DNA of 64,000 bases from an uncultured Mediterraneibacter sp. (GCA_944384505.1 CALWTQ010000001.1:62001-126000); one strand, 5' to 3'; positions 19,801-28,752 are shown, counted from the first letter of the stretch. Translations and numbers: made by a program. The notes: generated by a model from the sequence alone, not told the origin.

Positions 19801-20753
19801 ATCTCCCGGGTAATCTTTGTCCCTTTTTCCGCCACAACTTCACCTGTCAGCGGGCTTACCACATCCTCAGCAAGGATCTGCCCCACAACACGGTTCTTAA
19901 GCATCAGTTTTTTATTGAATTTATAACGGCCTACTTTCGCGAGATCGTAACGTCTCGGGTCAAAGAACATGCTGTTGATCAGGCTCTCCGCACTGTCCAC
20001 TGCCAGCGGCTCGCCCGGACGGATCTTTTTATACAGCTCTAAAAGACCCTCCTGATAGTTCTCAGCAGTGTCCTTTCCAAAGCTTGCAAGAATCTTCGGC
20101 TCCTCGCCGAACAGATCTATAATCTCAGCGTTAGTGCCAATACCGAGGGCACGGATCAGCACAGTAATCGGCACCTTTCGTGTCCGGTCAACACGCACAT
20201 AAAAAACGTCATTGGAGTCTGTCTCATACTCAAGCCAGGCACCCCTGTTCGGGATCACTGTAGCCGAATAGAGCTTCTTGCCGAGCTTATCATGCGCAAT
20301 GCCGTAATAGATGCCCGGAGAACGGACGAGCTGGCTGACGATAACACGCTCTGCTCCGTTAATGACAAACGTACCTGTCTTAGTCATCAGCGGAAGATCT
20401 CCCATAAAGATCTCATGTTCATTGATCTCATCAGTCTCTTTGTTGTGAAGCCTCACCCTGACTTTTAGTGGCGCGGCATAAGTCGCGTCTCTCTCCTTGC
20501 ACTCGTCGATTGTGTACTTTACATCATCTTCGCAGAGTGTAAAATCCACAAATTCCAGACTCAGGTGACCGCTGTAATCCGCGATCGGGGAAATGTCATC
20601 GAACACCTCTTTGAGCCCTTCATCCAGAAACCACTGATAGGAATCCTTCTGAACTTCAATGAGGTTCGGCATCTCCAATACTTCTTTCCGTCTGGAATAA
20701 CTCATGCGGAAGCCTTTGCCGGTTTTGATGGGACGGATCCTGTTTTTCTCCAT
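16884..20753 (-). CDS. rpoB: RNA polymerase subunit beta
   Basis: 1289 residues, standard clostridial length, starting [20 protein letters not shown]. The rifampicin region (about 491-520) reads [21 protein letters not shown], with Asp499, His509 and Ser514 at the usual resistance positions, so no classical rifampicin-resistance change is seen there. An acidic C-terminal tail is present. It has its own promoter at 20858-20887, separated from rplL by a terminator, and is cotranscribed with rpoC. Confidence 0.98.
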   Translation of the reverse strand: MEKNRIRPIKTGKGFRMSYSRRKEVLEMPNLIEVQKDSYQWFLDEGLKEVFDDISPIADYSGHLSLEFVDFTLCEDDVKYTIDECKERDATYAAPLKVRVRLHNKETDEINEHEIFMGDLPLMTKTGTFVINGAERVIVSQLVRSPGIYYGIAHDKLGKKLYSATVIPNRGAWLEYETDSNDVFYVRVDRTRKVPITVLIRALGIGTNAEIIDLFGEEPKILASFGKDTAENYQEGLLELYKKIRPGEPLAVDSAESLINSMFFDPRRYDLAKVGRYKFNKKLMLKNRVVGQILAEDVVSPLTGEVVAEKGTKITREIADAIQNSAAGYLWVEGEDESRNIKILSNMMVDLQAVVDIEPKEVGVTEQVYYPVLAGIIEESAGDVDEMKRMIRRDIHDLIPKHITKEDILASINYNMHLEYGMGNDDDIDHLGNRRIRAVGELLQNQYRIGLSRLERVVRERMTTQDQEGISPQSLINIKPVTAAVKEFFGSSQLSQFMDQNNPLGELTHKRRLSALGPGGLSRDRAGFEVRDVHYSHYGRMCPIETPEGPNIGLINSLACYARINQYGFVEAPYRRVDKSDPANPRVTDEVVYMTADEEDNYHVAQANTPLDEEGHFVNKNVSGRYREETQEYERSKFDYMDVSPKMVFSVATALIPFLQNDDANRALMGSNMQRQAVPLLTTEAPVVGTGMEVKSAVDSGVCVVAEQAGTVESSTSKEIVIRHEDGTKKAYKLTKFQRSNQSNCYNQRPIVNKGDVIEEGQVIADGPSTSGGEMALGKNPLIGFMTWEGYNYEDAVLLSERLVQDDVYTSVHIEEYEAEARDTKLGPEEITRDIPGVGDDALKDLDERGIIRIGAEVRAGDILVGKVTPKGETELTAEERLLRAIFGEKAREVRDTSLKVPHGEYGIVVDAKVFTRENGDELSPGVNQAVRIYIAQKRKISVGDKMAGRHGNKGVVSRVLPVEDMPFLPNGRPLDIVLNPLGVPSRMNIGQVLEIHLSLAAKALGFNISTPVFDGANENDIMDTLDLANDYVNLEWEEFEKKHGEELLPEVLQYLSDNREHRKLWKGVPLSRDGKVRLRDGRTGEFFDSPVTIGHMHYLKLHHLVDDKIHARSTGPYSLVTQQPLGGKAQFGGQRFGEMEVWALEAYGASYTLQEILTVKSDDVVGRVKTYEAIIKGENIPEPGVPESFKVLLKELQSLALDVRVLRDDNTEVEIMENVDYGETDLRRIIEGDRKYRDENESFGDHGFTEQEFVGEELEDIEPEEDEEPDDSDLDDIAFDEYSDYDEE

Positions 20754-20857
20754 TGACGTTTCACTCCTCTATTTGAATCTCTATTATAATGAAAAGAGCC
20801 ATGCAATAGTATAATTGCGGCTAATATGGCATACCTTTCCATAATAGTGCATTTTTT

Positions 20858-20887
20858 ACTATATCACAAAGCTCTTTTTATTGTCAA
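20858..20887 (-). promoter_or_regulatory. rpoBC promoter
   Basis: Minus strand TTGACA (20882-20887), 18-bp spacer, TATAGT (20858-20863). It lies about 105 bp before the rpoB start and beyond the rplL terminator, so rpoBC can be expressed independently of rplJL. Confidence 0.75.
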
Positions 20888-20966
20888 CAACTTTCATCAA
20901 GTTTTTCTTGACATTTTTCTCCATATATGATATTATTCATCCTTATCTGATACTATTCGACAACGA

Positions 20967-21004
20967 CGCAAAAGACCGCAGAAGTTTTTCATCTTCTGCG
21001 GTCT
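20967..21004 (-). terminator. rplJL terminator
   Basis: A perfect 12-bp stem, AGACCGCAGAAG (20973-20984) and CTTCTGCGGTCT (20993-21004), followed on the minus strand by a short TTTT. It lies just after the rplL stop and separates ribosomal-protein from polymerase genes, although some read-through is likely. Confidence 0.8.
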
Positions 21005-21020
21005 GCTTTTTTCCGGTCAA

Positions 21021-21398
21021 TTATTTCAGGTTAACCTCAGCGCCCTGCTCTTCCAGTTTCGCCTTGATCTCCTCAGCCTCAGCCTTGGAAACAGCCTCTT
21101 TCACTACCTTCGGAGCGTTGTCAACGAGCTCTTTAGCCTCTTTCAGGCCAAGACCTGTGATCTCACGTACAACCTTGATAACCTTAACCTTAGAAGCGCC
21201 TGCAGATACAAGCTCTACGTCAAACTCATCCTTCTCATCTGCTGCCGCAGCTCCGTCTCCGCCTGCTGCTGCAACTACAACGCCTGCTGCCGCAGATACG
21301 CCGAACTCTTCTTCACAAGCCTTTACAAGCTCGTTTAACTCTAATACTGATAACTCTTTGATCGCTTCGATCATTTCAGCTGTTGTCAATTTAGCCAT
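21021..21398 (-). CDS. rplL: Ribosomal protein L7/L12
   Basis: 125 residues, normal length. It has an N-terminal dimerisation helix, an Ala/Gly-rich hinge (about 36-55) and a C-terminal factor-binding domain with [21 protein letters not shown] strong GGAGG lies 8 bases before the ATG. It forms the ribosomal stalk with L10 and is cotranscribed behind rplJ. Confidence 0.98.
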   Translation of the reverse strand: MAKLTTAEMIEAIKELSVLELNELVKACEEEFGVSAAAGVVVAAAGGDGAAAADEKDEFDVELVSAGASKVKVIKVVREITGLGLKEAKELVDNAPKVVKEAVSKAEAEEIKAKLEEQGAEVNLK

Positions 21399-21509
21399 TT
21401 TTCTTATCCTCCATTTTTTATTTTCTCAAATGATTGATTCTTATTTTCTCTACGGATTTCTCCATCTGCGCTTTACGCGCACTCCTCTGTGCATCCTGCG
21501 ATGCTCACA

Positions 21510-22067
21510 TTACTCTGCCGGAGTTTCAGCCGGAGCTTCTGCTGCCGCCTCAGCCGGAGCCTCTGCTGCTTCAGGAGCAGCTTCTCCATCCTTCTCCGCG
21601 ATCTGTTTGATAACGCGCGCGAAGTTGGCAATCGGAGACTGCATGCTTCCAAGAAGTCTGGAAAGAAGAACTTCTCTTGAAGGAATCTTGGAAAGTTCTG
21701 TCAGTCCTGCAACGTCATAAACACTTCCTTCTACAACGCCGCCCTTAAGTTCCAGTGCCGGTGCGTCCTTTGCGAAATTGCACAGGATTCTTGCCGGTGC
21801 TGTCGCATCGTCCTTGGATACCGCGATAGCGCTCGGCCCTTCCAGACAGTTCTCAAGGCCTTCAAACTCAGTTCCTTCAAAAGCTCTCTTCATCATCGTG
21901 TTCTTGTATACCTTGTACGTCACACCGGCTTCTCTGAGCTGTTTACGAAGCTCTGTATCCTGAGCAACTGTAAGTCCGCGGTAATCAACAAGCACAACTG
22001 ACTGAGCATCTTTGATCTCTTCTGCGATTGCCTGTACGATCGGCTGTTTTAATTCAACTTTTGCCAC
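21510..22067 (-). CDS. rplJ: Ribosomal protein L10
   Basis: 185 residues from a GTG start (22065-22067) that follows GGAGGTGTACCAGAAA. The open frame extends about 48 codons further upstream, but that stretch is the structured L10 leader and should not be translated. The family core is clear (VLVDYRGLTVAQDTELRKQL, KNTMMKRAFEG). The last 30 or so residues form an Ala/Glu/Pro-rich tail not found in all L10 proteins. It anchors L7/L12 dimers and represses its own mRNA through the leader. Confidence 0.96.
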   Translation of the reverse strand: MAKVELKQPIVQAIAEEIKDAQSVVLVDYRGLTVAQDTELRKQLREAGVTYKVYKNTMMKRAFEGTEFEGLENCLEGPSAIAVSKDDATAPARILCNFAKDAPALELKGGVVEGSVYDVAGLTELSKIPSREVLLSRLLGSMQSPIANFARVIKQIAEKDGEAAPEAAEAPAEAAAEAPAETPAE

Positions 22068-22295
22068 TTTCTGGTACACCTCCTTATTTATTTTGCCGCA
22101 ACAGTTCAGCCATCTGATATCGGAGCCGCACTGTTGCACCTGCGTGTACTGCCAAAGTATATTCATTAAGAAAACCTCTGCGCCGCAAAGACACAGAGGT
22201 TGTAAATTCATACTCTCGTAATAAATCTCACTCTCCTCGGCAGGCGGATAAAATATCCTTACGCTTTTCAGCGCCTGCTGTCTTCGGCAGTTGCT
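22068..22295 (-). ncRNA. L10 ribosomal-protein leader
   Basis: On the minus strand the leader carries the conserved pieces of the L10 leader family: GAAGACAGCAGGCGC followed by CCGCCTGCCGAGGA, which bracket the L10-binding kink-turn region. A terminator-like hairpin comes next (stem AACCTCTG 22173-22180 and 22194-22201, then TTTTCTT), and further downstream a stem close to the ribosome binding site (GCAACAG / CTGTTGC). L10 or the L10-L12 complex binding here is known to repress rplJL. Confidence 0.85.
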
Positions 22296-22300
22296 GTATT

Positions 22301-22329
22301 AGATTACCACCTGCATTTCGGAATGTCAA
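22301..22329 (-). promoter_or_regulatory. rplJL promoter
   Basis: Minus strand TTGACA (22324-22329), 17-bp spacer, TAATCT (22301-22306), placing the transcription start at the beginning of the L10 leader. Confidence 0.7.
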
Positions 22330-22364
22330 GAGGTTTTTAAAATTTTCTTTTCAAACCGCAGCAG

Positions 22365-22896
22365 AACAGTTCAGCTATAAAGTTCACTAACGCTCTTGTT
22401 CAAAACGTCCGAAAACAGGGGCTGTTTCCTGGGCTTTTTCAAGCCGGGAGTCAGTGAATATATAGCTGCTGCGAGAAGCAGGCGCGGCTGGAAACCTTTC
22501 GCATCCGAAAACCCTCAAGCCGCGCCAGTTGTGCTTTACAGCCTGTTTAGGGCAATGACATTTCCGTCTGGAAATGCGCAGGAAGCGGAGCGGACGGTTT
22601 GAGTAAACTTTCTGGGGAAGGAGACAGCCGGAAGATGTGACTTTGGAGGAATCCGCTGAAAAGCTTAAGGGCGGAGAGATGTTGTTAAGCGGCGCGCAGG
22701 GATTGTCTGAGCGGAGCAAGTTGCCCGGAGCACCGCTTTGCCTTTAAACATCTCTTCGGCCTGTTAGATTTTCCGGATTCCGGAACGGAACGTCTTCCGG
22801 CTGTCTCCTTTCACAGAATACATATCGCAAAACATCCGCTCCGCTTCCGGACACATTTTGCCGGAAAGTGTTATTGAACTTTATAGCTGAACTGTT
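22365..22896. repeat. Long imperfect palindromic element with inverted ends
   Basis: The ends 22365-22394 and 22867-22896 are inverted copies, 22 bases identical without a gap and 28 of 30 overall (start AACAGTTCAG, end CTGAACTGTT). Inner blocks also pair: AGGAAGCGGAGCGGA on the left with an inverted CGGAAGCGGAGCGGA on the right, GGAGACAGCCGGAAGA with its inverse, and GAGATGTT with AACATCTC around the centre. The left arm has about 150 bp more than the right. No credible gene lies inside. It looks like a MITE-like or intergenic palindromic repeat. It fills the space between the rplJ promoter and the DUF3791 remnant. Confidence 0.8.
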
Positions 22897-22910
22897 GCTT
22901 TAAAAGGATA

Positions 22911-23144
22911 TCACACTTTTTGTCTATTCATCTGACCGGAATCCTCACTACAGGCGCCAATGTATTCATCAATATCCCGGATAATATAATCCTCCCCCAT
23001 AGTATGCAGAGCCTCAAATTATTTCAGAACATAACCATAAATATCATATCTGTCAAAGAGCTCCGCTACGTCTGCCCCGGAAAGCTGCTTATAATATCTG
23101 TATCTCTCCATACAGTAAATCAAAAAATTCGTCTCTCTGCTCAT
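22911..23144 (-). pseudogene. DUF3791-family gene with in-frame stop
   Basis: Starting at ATG 23144 after GGAGG, the frame reads MSRETNFLIYCMERYRYYKQ and so on to residue 41, then TAA (23019-23021). It continues in the same frame FEALHTMGEDYIIRDIDEYI to a stop at 22911. The joined sequence is the length and pattern of a DUF3791 protein, a small family often found beside toxin-like partners. A single stop codon therefore breaks it, unless this is a sequencing error. It ends 15 bp from the palindromic element. Confidence 0.75.
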
Positions 23145-23147
23145 CCG

Positions 23148-23256
23148 TCACGCCTCCTCCGGATAGTCATAACTCCCTGTCAAAAGCTCATCCTGGTACA
23201 TTGTATATAATGTCAGCGGACTATAATGCCATAATTTAGTTTTTTCATTGGAGAGT
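23148..23256 (-). pseudogene. Possible 3' remnant of a DUF3791 partner gene
   Basis: In a frame different from jetC, and overlapping its last 15 or so codons, there is an open stretch ending SPLTLYTMYQDELLTGSYDY plus PEEA, with its stop 3 bp before the DUF3791 start. The spacing looks like the end of an upstream partner gene in an operon. I do not recognise the family. It may mark a deletion joint that fused the jetC end to this remnant. Confidence 0.3.
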
Positions 23257-26200
23257 TCCCGCTCTCCGCCGCAGCTTCCCGCCCCTCGATCATATTGAGG
23301 TAATCCCCCTTGTCGATATGCATCATCGTCACCTGGTTCCGGAACCGCCTAAAGCCATACACGCTGTCCACATTGCGGATCAGCGACTGGAGCCGCTCGT
23401 CGGGCACACAGACAATGAGCTGCAGATCCAGCTCTCTGGCATACCTCAGGCACACCTCGCTACGCTCCTTATCCATCTTGGAGAACGCCTCGTCCAGAAG
23501 CACGAGCCGGATCTTCGAATCCCGGTTGCTCTGCTGCATATACAGCATGGCGAATCCTGCCAGGAGCGCCACATACTTGGGATTCTGCCCCTCTCCTCCG
23601 GAGTCCACGCCGGCCATATCGTCCACATAATTCTTCTTTTCATTTCCATTCTCGTCAATGGTCTGCTCATACATGCTGAAATTCAGATAGTTCCTGTAGT
23701 CCGCAAACCGTTCCATCTCCTGCCTGTGGCGCTCGCGCCCGGCTCCATCCTCATCCCGGGGCGGCATGAACTTCTCGGTGAGGAGCCGGATCTTCTGCTC
23801 ATACTTACTGAAAAATTCATCTTCCATCAGGCTCATCTGTCCTTCGAAACCACCGCGGTCCACCACCTTGCTGTCCAGTTCCTCTGCCATCAGCATCTCA
23901 TAGAATTGTCCGTTCTCGTTTCTGGCAGGAAGGATGTCGATCTGATAGATACTGTCCGAGAACCGGATTCTGGACAGCATCCGATTGATCTCCCGGCGGT
24001 GTCTGTAGGCCGCCTTGATCTCCCCGTGAATGGTTGCGATCACATTGTCCCTGAGAGAATGGTAAACAAGCTCGTACTGTTTCTGGAATTCTTCCTTATA
24101 TTTGGGTTCGAAGTCGTGGCGGCACCGCTCGAGCACTTTGTCGTATCCATCGTTCTCATGCTCCACGCCCGAGAAGCCATAGGAGGGATACTCCTTATTA
24201 AATCGGTTTCTCGCCACGGCCCGGGCGTCATAAGTTTCCGCCTCGCGCTCTGCAAGGCCCTCCAGACGGGCTCTCTCCCTCTGCCGGAAGGCCGCCTCAG
24301 ACTGCGTTTCAAGCGTCTCCTTCACCTCCCGGAGCAACGCTTCATCCATCACGAATCCCGTCTCAAGGTTCTCAAGCCGCTCTTTGATATCCCGGATCTC
24401 CTTCTCCAGATTCCCCCTCGTCTCACCGAGACGGATCTGCTCCTTCTGCAGCCTGCGCGATACTTCTTCCGTCTCCTCGATAGACCGCTCCAGCTCTGCC
24501 TCCCGGGCTTTTAGTTCCGTCGTGCGGGTTCCGTCTTTTAACTCGGCCAGTTCCTTTTGCAGCTGTTCTTCTTTCTTGTAGTATTTTTCCAGCTCTTCCG
24601 CCGCTCCCGCGAGACGCATGATCTGATCCGTCTCCTGATTCAGGGCTTCGTACTTCTGAGCCTCTTTGAGTTCCGCCTCCGTCTGGCGGCGCAAGATCAG
24701 GCCTTTCTGAAGCTCCAGGATCTCATCCTCCAGCTCTTTCAGTCTCGCGCGGGACACCCTTGTCCCGATACAGGCATTCTTCGTATAGTCCTTCTTTCTC
24801 AGATGGCGGAAACGATATCCGCTGTAAGAATAGCAGTCCGGGGTCACACCGTCACGCACATTGTCCAGCTCCTCCACCGTCTCACATTTCTGAATCCGGC
24901 CCAGGAAACGTTTCAGGCACCAGTCCACATAGGATACATCTGTCTTCACCGCTTCATACAGGGAGCCAGCCTCCGCCCGAGGTGAGTCCCCTTTCACCGC
25001 CGCGCTGTTGATCAGATCCACTTCCTCAAACCGCTTCATCTTCCGGAAGATCTTCGCCGCCTCGAGCGCATACGCAGGCTCCGTGATCATACTCATCTTG
25101 ATCCGGCCCAGACGCCCCTCCACGGCGTCCTTCCACTTTTCATCTGTGATGTCGAACAGATCTGCCAGGATGTGCACATGGATCGTCCGTCCATACCGAT
25201 CCCCGAGCGCGCTCTGAAGCTGCTGGCGCGCTGCCTTTAACTCCTTCGGATACGGCTTTCTGTCATTTTGCATATCCTCAACCGCTTCTGTCTTCTCATC
25301 CAGCTCTTTTTCAGCCTTGTGAATCTCCGTCTTAAGTTCGGACAGCTCATCCGAAATACTGTCAAGAGCAGCGTTCAAATGCTTTTTCAATTCCCGGACG
25401 CCATCCTCCGTTGCGCCCCCTTCCCTGAAATCACTGATCAGCTGGAGGGCACGGTTGCTCACATAGTCGGCAGCCCCGCCTTCCGATTCCCAGCGGGAAA
25501 GCCCCTGAAGGATTCTCCTCCACTGCTCCGAATTCCCCGCAAGGAGGCGGCTCGTCCGACGGGTCTGATCAAGTTCCTGCTGCTTCCTTCCATAGTCGCT
25601 CTCCTTGATCTCAGCCTTAACGTCCACCAGCTCATCCCGCGCTCCTTTTATTGCAGCCTGGAGCGCCGCCTGCTCTTCTTCCGTCTTCCGGGCCTGCTGT
25701 CCGGCCGTCTCAAGGTCACTTTCCCTTGACTCCAGCCGGGCCCGGCTCCCCTCGATATCAATGTATTTGAGCACCGTCTCCGCATGGATCTTATCCGCGC
25801 GGATCTTAAGAAGCTCCTGGTTGTGAACGTGGATCTCGTCGAGCATGGCGATCCGTTTCTCCAGATCCTCCACCCGCTCCCTGATCTCCCGGTACGCCCC
25901 GAGCTGCTCACTGATCACAGCCACTGTATCCTCTTTGCTCCTGGGGAACATATAATCCCGGATAAACTGGCCTGTCCCGCTGGTCATCCGAAGGGCGATG
26001 GCGCTCTTCTCCATCGTGATCATACGCCCCGGCTCCACATAGCCGAATATCACGTCGTAGAGCGTATTGATATACGCCTCCCGGGAGGGGTAGACCCGGT
26101 TCACGTCCCCGTGTCCCCGGTCGTCCGTGCTGTTCTTTCTCTGCTCCGCCAGCTTCCGGATCTGCCCGATGGAATAGGGAACACCGTCACAGAGATACTC

Positions 26201-26623
26201 GTCCTCCGGGAACTTTCCGGAATGGCTGAAATAATTATATTTTTTCAGCTCCGTATCATTCTTCCCCACCTCGAAGGCCGCTCCGATGCAGGTGGCAGTA
26301 TGGTTCCCCGTATCTTCGATCTCCAGCACGATCTGGGAGCAGAAATCCTGATCCGCACGGTTGGCGCTCCCATCCTTCTGAGCGCCGCGCAGATAGCTTA
26401 ACACACTTCTTTTATTCTTTGAGTCATCGGCAGCCTTATTCAGGAAATTGGCGGAAACGCTCCCGTACAAAACGACCTGGATCGCGTCCATAACCGTGGA
26501 TTTTCCCGAACCGCTCTTCCCGCTGAACAGGTTGACATATTCGTGAAACTCAAGCACTTTATGGCTGATTCCACCCCAGTTATTGATCAGCATCCTCGTA
26601 AATAATTTCTTCGGCCGTTTCAA
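23213..26623 (-). CDS. jetC: Wadjet JetC: SMC/MukB-like ATPase
   Basis: 1136 residues. Walker A GKSGSGKST at 35-43, two long coiled-coil arms (about 260-480 and 640-800) around a hinge, and a C-terminal head with signature-like SGGEGQNPKYVALL and Walker B LVLLDEAFSKMD. The ORF opens at a TTG (26623) that overlaps jetB by 44 bp; the following residues KKLFTRMLINNW match family starts, and ATG 26593 is the alternative. In Wadjet systems JetABC form an SMC-type motor that senses circular plasmid DNA, which JetD then cuts. The last 20 or so residues may be a junction product. Confidence 0.9.
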   Translation of the reverse strand: MKRPKKLFTRMLINNWGGISHKVLEFHEYVNLFSGKSGSGKSTVMDAIQVVLYGSVSANFLNKAADDSKNKRSVLSYLRGAQKDGSANRADQDFCSQIVLEIEDTGNHTATCIGAAFEVGKNDTELKKYNYFSHSGKFPEDEYLCDGVPYSIGQIRKLAEQRKNSTDDRGHGDVNRVYPSREAYINTLYDVIFGYVEPGRMITMEKSAIALRMTSGTGQFIRDYMFPRSKEDTVAVISEQLGAYREIRERVEDLEKRIAMLDEIHVHNQELLKIRADKIHAETVLKYIDIEGSRARLESRESDLETAGQQARKTEEEQAALQAAIKGARDELVDVKAEIKESDYGRKQQELDQTRRTSRLLAGNSEQWRRILQGLSRWESEGGAADYVSNRALQLISDFREGGATEDGVRELKKHLNAALDSISDELSELKTEIHKAEKELDEKTEAVEDMQNDRKPYPKELKAARQQLQSALGDRYGRTIHVHILADLFDITDEKWKDAVEGRLGRIKMSMITEPAYALEAAKIFRKMKRFEEVDLINSAAVKGDSPRAEAGSLYEAVKTDVSYVDWCLKRFLGRIQKCETVEELDNVRDGVTPDCYSYSGYRFRHLRKKDYTKNACIGTRVSRARLKELEDEILELQKGLILRRQTEAELKEAQKYEALNQETDQIMRLAGAAEELEKYYKKEEQLQKELAELKDGTRTTELKAREAELERSIEETEEVSRRLQKEQIRLGETRGNLEKEIRDIKERLENLETGFVMDEALLREVKETLETQSEAAFRQRERARLEGLAEREAETYDARAVARNRFNKEYPSYGFSGVEHENDGYDKVLERCRHDFEPKYKEEFQKQYELVYHSLRDNVIATIHGEIKAAYRHRREINRMLSRIRFSDSIYQIDILPARNENGQFYEMLMAEELDSKVVDRGGFEGQMSLMEDEFFSKYEQKIRLLTEKFMPPRDEDGAGRERHRQEMERFADYRNYLNFSMYEQTIDENGNEKKNYVDDMAGVDSGGEGQNPKYVALLAGFAMLYMQQSNRDSKIRLVLLDEAFSKMDKERSEVCLRYARELDLQLIVCVPDERLQSLIRNVDSVYGFRRFRNQVTMMHIDKGDYLNMIEGREAAAESGNSPMKKLNYGIIVR

Positions 26624-27218
26624 AATCTTCCGTCTCCTCTCCGTACTCTTCGATCAGGGCGTTAATATCCCCGGCAGTTACATACAGGTTGATCGTACTG
26701 TATATGTAGATCGGCGTCTCGTCCTCCACGTCCCGGACCGCTCCGGGCACATCGATCACCTGGTGGGCCCGCATCAGATAGAGCGCGCCGCGCCACTGGG
26801 CCGCCGTCAGCTTCTCCGTAATCAGGTTCGTATTTCTCCCGTATTCCCGGATCTCTCTTAAGGTCGTCACCGGCGCTTTTAAGCCCTCTCCCATGATCTT
26901 ATCCCTGTAGATCAGCTTCATGAGCAGAAGGACAAGCGTCTCCGTCAGGTTCAGTTTCTCCGGAGCAATCCCATCCCCTGTCAGACGGAAAATATGCTCC
27001 TGCGCGTCGTGGATGAGCTCACAGCCCAGCACCGACACGTAGTCTTCTATGAAATTCCTGTGGCGCGCACAGATCTCATACTGCGGGTTATCCCGGGGCG
27101 TCAGCGTCACAGGGTCATACTTCACCTGCAGGATGCAGGTCTGCCGGAACAATGCCTGTATGGCTCTCCTGATCTGCTCCGCTTCAGTAACCGATACTTC
27201 TTCCAGATATGTAAACAT
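26580..27218 (-). CDS. jetB: Wadjet JetB: DUF4194, MukE-like
   Basis: 212 residues from ATG 27218 (GAGGAAGAACC upstream); the longer open frame runs back into jetA and has no better start. Sequence blocks such as QALFRQTCILQVKYD, LGCELIHDAQEHIFRL and LLLMKLIYRDK are those of DUF4194/JetB winged-helix proteins, which bridge the kleisin-like JetA and the JetC heads. It lies 22 bp after jetA and overlaps jetC. Confidence 0.88.
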   Translation of the reverse strand: MFTYLEEVSVTEAEQIRRAIQALFRQTCILQVKYDPVTLTPRDNPQYEICARHRNFIEDYVSVLGCELIHDAQEHIFRLTGDGIAPEKLNLTETLVLLLMKLIYRDKIMGEGLKAPVTTLREIREYGRNTNLITEKLTAAQWRGALYLMRAHQVIDVPGAVRDVEDETPIYIYSTINLYVTAGDINALIEEYGEETEDFETAEEIIYEDADQ

Positions 27219-27240
27219 GGTTCTTCCTCTCTGCTCTATC

Positions 27241-28674
27241 TTATTGCAGGCCTTCCCTGTCATTGCCCGGCGCACATATTCCTCTGATCTCAAGCCCGGA
27301 GAATCGGAACCCCTGCGCATTCTCGCGCTCTTCGCCAAGCGTAATTTCCCGTCCGCTCTCCGCGTTTTCCGTGGCCTCCTGCCAGACGAAGAACAGTTTC
27401 TCCAGGTCCTCCACAGAGCGAACCGTATCCTCCGTCACGCGGAACACGCCGTCATGCTCATTCTTCCGGACAAACTCCCAGATCTCTTTCTGCGTATAAA
27501 GCGGCTTTAAAACAAAGGAATCCAGCGGCCGCTCATCTGCCGTCTCCGGATTCACCGCCTGCGGGCGGAACTCTTCTTTCCGATAGTCCTTCCTCTGATA
27601 CAGGCTGTTCTCCGTCATCACTCTGTAGGCCGTGCTCATTTTCATCCGCTCTGCCAGGCGGTTTAGAATCTCTTCTTTTTTCTTACTCTGATTCAGCAGA
27701 TTGACAAGCACCACGGTCTGCTCTTCTTCCTGAACTCCCTCCTGAAGAATATACCGGATACGCGCCGCCGCCCTTCCGGCAAACACAGTTTTCTGCTCGA
27801 TCAGCTTATTATAGCGCCGCTCGATCGCGTCAAACTGACGCTCAATCCGTATCAGGGTTTCCGCCGCTTCCTCTGTGAGTGCGATGGCTGTTTTGCATCG
27901 GGCATATTTCACAGAATCCGGTTCATATCCGGCCAGCTCCCGTTCAAAGCGTATTCTCCTGGCCTCATTTTCGCCCAGGTTTTTATCAATCAGCTCTTTC
28001 ACCGCCTCTTTGTACCTGTAGAAGCTATCCGTGGTAGTCAGTATGGCGTATTTCCTGCTGTCGCTGTTATTGATCTCCTTTACAAGAACGTCCTGAATCC
28101 CCTTGAAGTCCTTCTGAAGGGAAAGCTCGTCAAAGTACTCCCTCATCCCGTCCTGCATGTTCGCCAGCATCTGCACCAGCCGTTTCGAAGTCCTGAGCGC
28201 ACTTTTCAGAATGTCGTTGTTCTTCTCCACGTCAGAATTGTAAGTATACAGATGACTGTATATAGTCATGACACTCTCCCGCTCCATACTGTCATTCTCA
28301 TCGAAGAGCCGCTCAAAAAGCTCCACATACATCTGACTGTACTCCGGGAAAGTCACAACATAGCTGTTCAGCGTCTCGTCGTAGTCCTGTCGCAGCCAGC
28401 CCCAGTCCACGAAACGTTTCAGGCACATGGAAGCCATATTCGCACGGGTCAGGAATTCCCCTTCCTCGTCCTGATTCTCCTCATCCCACAGAATCGTCTC
28501 CGAGGCGATCTTCTCATTCATCACCGCCCGGCACTCCTTTTCCGTAAGGCCTAAGACCGACCAGGAGCGGCTCATCTCCTCATGGATGGATACCAGGAAA
28601 AGCAGGTAATAATCTGTATATTTACTTGTGAATACTTTGTAGAAATCCCGGGGGATTTTTTCCATCAGACTCAT
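27241..28674 (-). CDS. jetA: Wadjet JetA: MukF/kleisin-like
   Basis: 477 residues, starting MSLMEKIPRDFYKVFTSKYT, a pattern of the JetA (DUF5716) family. An N-terminal winged-helix region is followed by helical segments and a C-terminal part (about 370-477) that should bind a JetC head. ATG 28674 follows AAAAAGGAGG. It is the first gene of the operon, with a clear promoter at 28701-28729. Confidence 0.88.
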   Translation of the reverse strand: MSLMEKIPRDFYKVFTSKYTDYYLLFLVSIHEEMSRSWSVLGLTEKECRAVMNEKIASETILWDEENQDEEGEFLTRANMASMCLKRFVDWGWLRQDYDETLNSYVVTFPEYSQMYVELFERLFDENDSMERESVMTIYSHLYTYNSDVEKNNDILKSALRTSKRLVQMLANMQDGMREYFDELSLQKDFKGIQDVLVKEINNSDSRKYAILTTTDSFYRYKEAVKELIDKNLGENEARRIRFERELAGYEPDSVKYARCKTAIALTEEAAETLIRIERQFDAIERRYNKLIEQKTVFAGRAAARIRYILQEGVQEEEQTVVLVNLLNQSKKKEEILNRLAERMKMSTAYRVMTENSLYQRKDYRKEEFRPQAVNPETADERPLDSFVLKPLYTQKEIWEFVRKNEHDGVFRVTEDTVRSVEDLEKLFFVWQEATENAESGREITLGEERENAQGFRFSGLEIRGICAPGNDREGLQ

Positions 28675-28693
28675 GGGATGCCTCCTTTTTACT

Positions 28694-28729
28694 CCCGATG
28701 ATTATAGCATCGGGGAAAAAAAGTGTAAA
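28694..28729 (-). promoter_or_regulatory. jetABC promoter with a palindrome over the -10
   Basis: Minus strand TTTACA (28724-28729), 17-bp spacer, TATAAT (28701-28706). Arms CCCGATG (28694-28700) and CATCGGG (28708-28714) form a perfect 7+7 inverted repeat centred on the -10. This could be a repressor site or a hairpin at the 5' end of the mRNA. Confidence 0.75.
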
Positions 28730-28752
28730 GACCGGGCGTCAAGGACTCCGTG

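Noticed and set aside
22090-22140. L10-leader stem as another mobile AACAGTTCAG repeat
   Set aside because: One arm matches, but the partner arm does not (GCAACAGTGCGGC), and the region is needed for the conserved leader; listed only as a similarity.
22068-22211. N-terminal extension of L10
   Set aside because: The stretch is the L10 leader RNA; the GTG at 22067 has a good site and matches family starts.
22387-22719. 110-residue open frame inside the palindrome as a gene
   Set aside because: No ribosome binding site, Cys/Arg/Ser-rich composition and clear overlap with inverted-repeat arms; it does not resemble JetD.
23318-24514. 398-residue open frame on the plus strand
   Set aside because: Antisense to jetC, with Leu/His-rich composition typical of a shadow frame.
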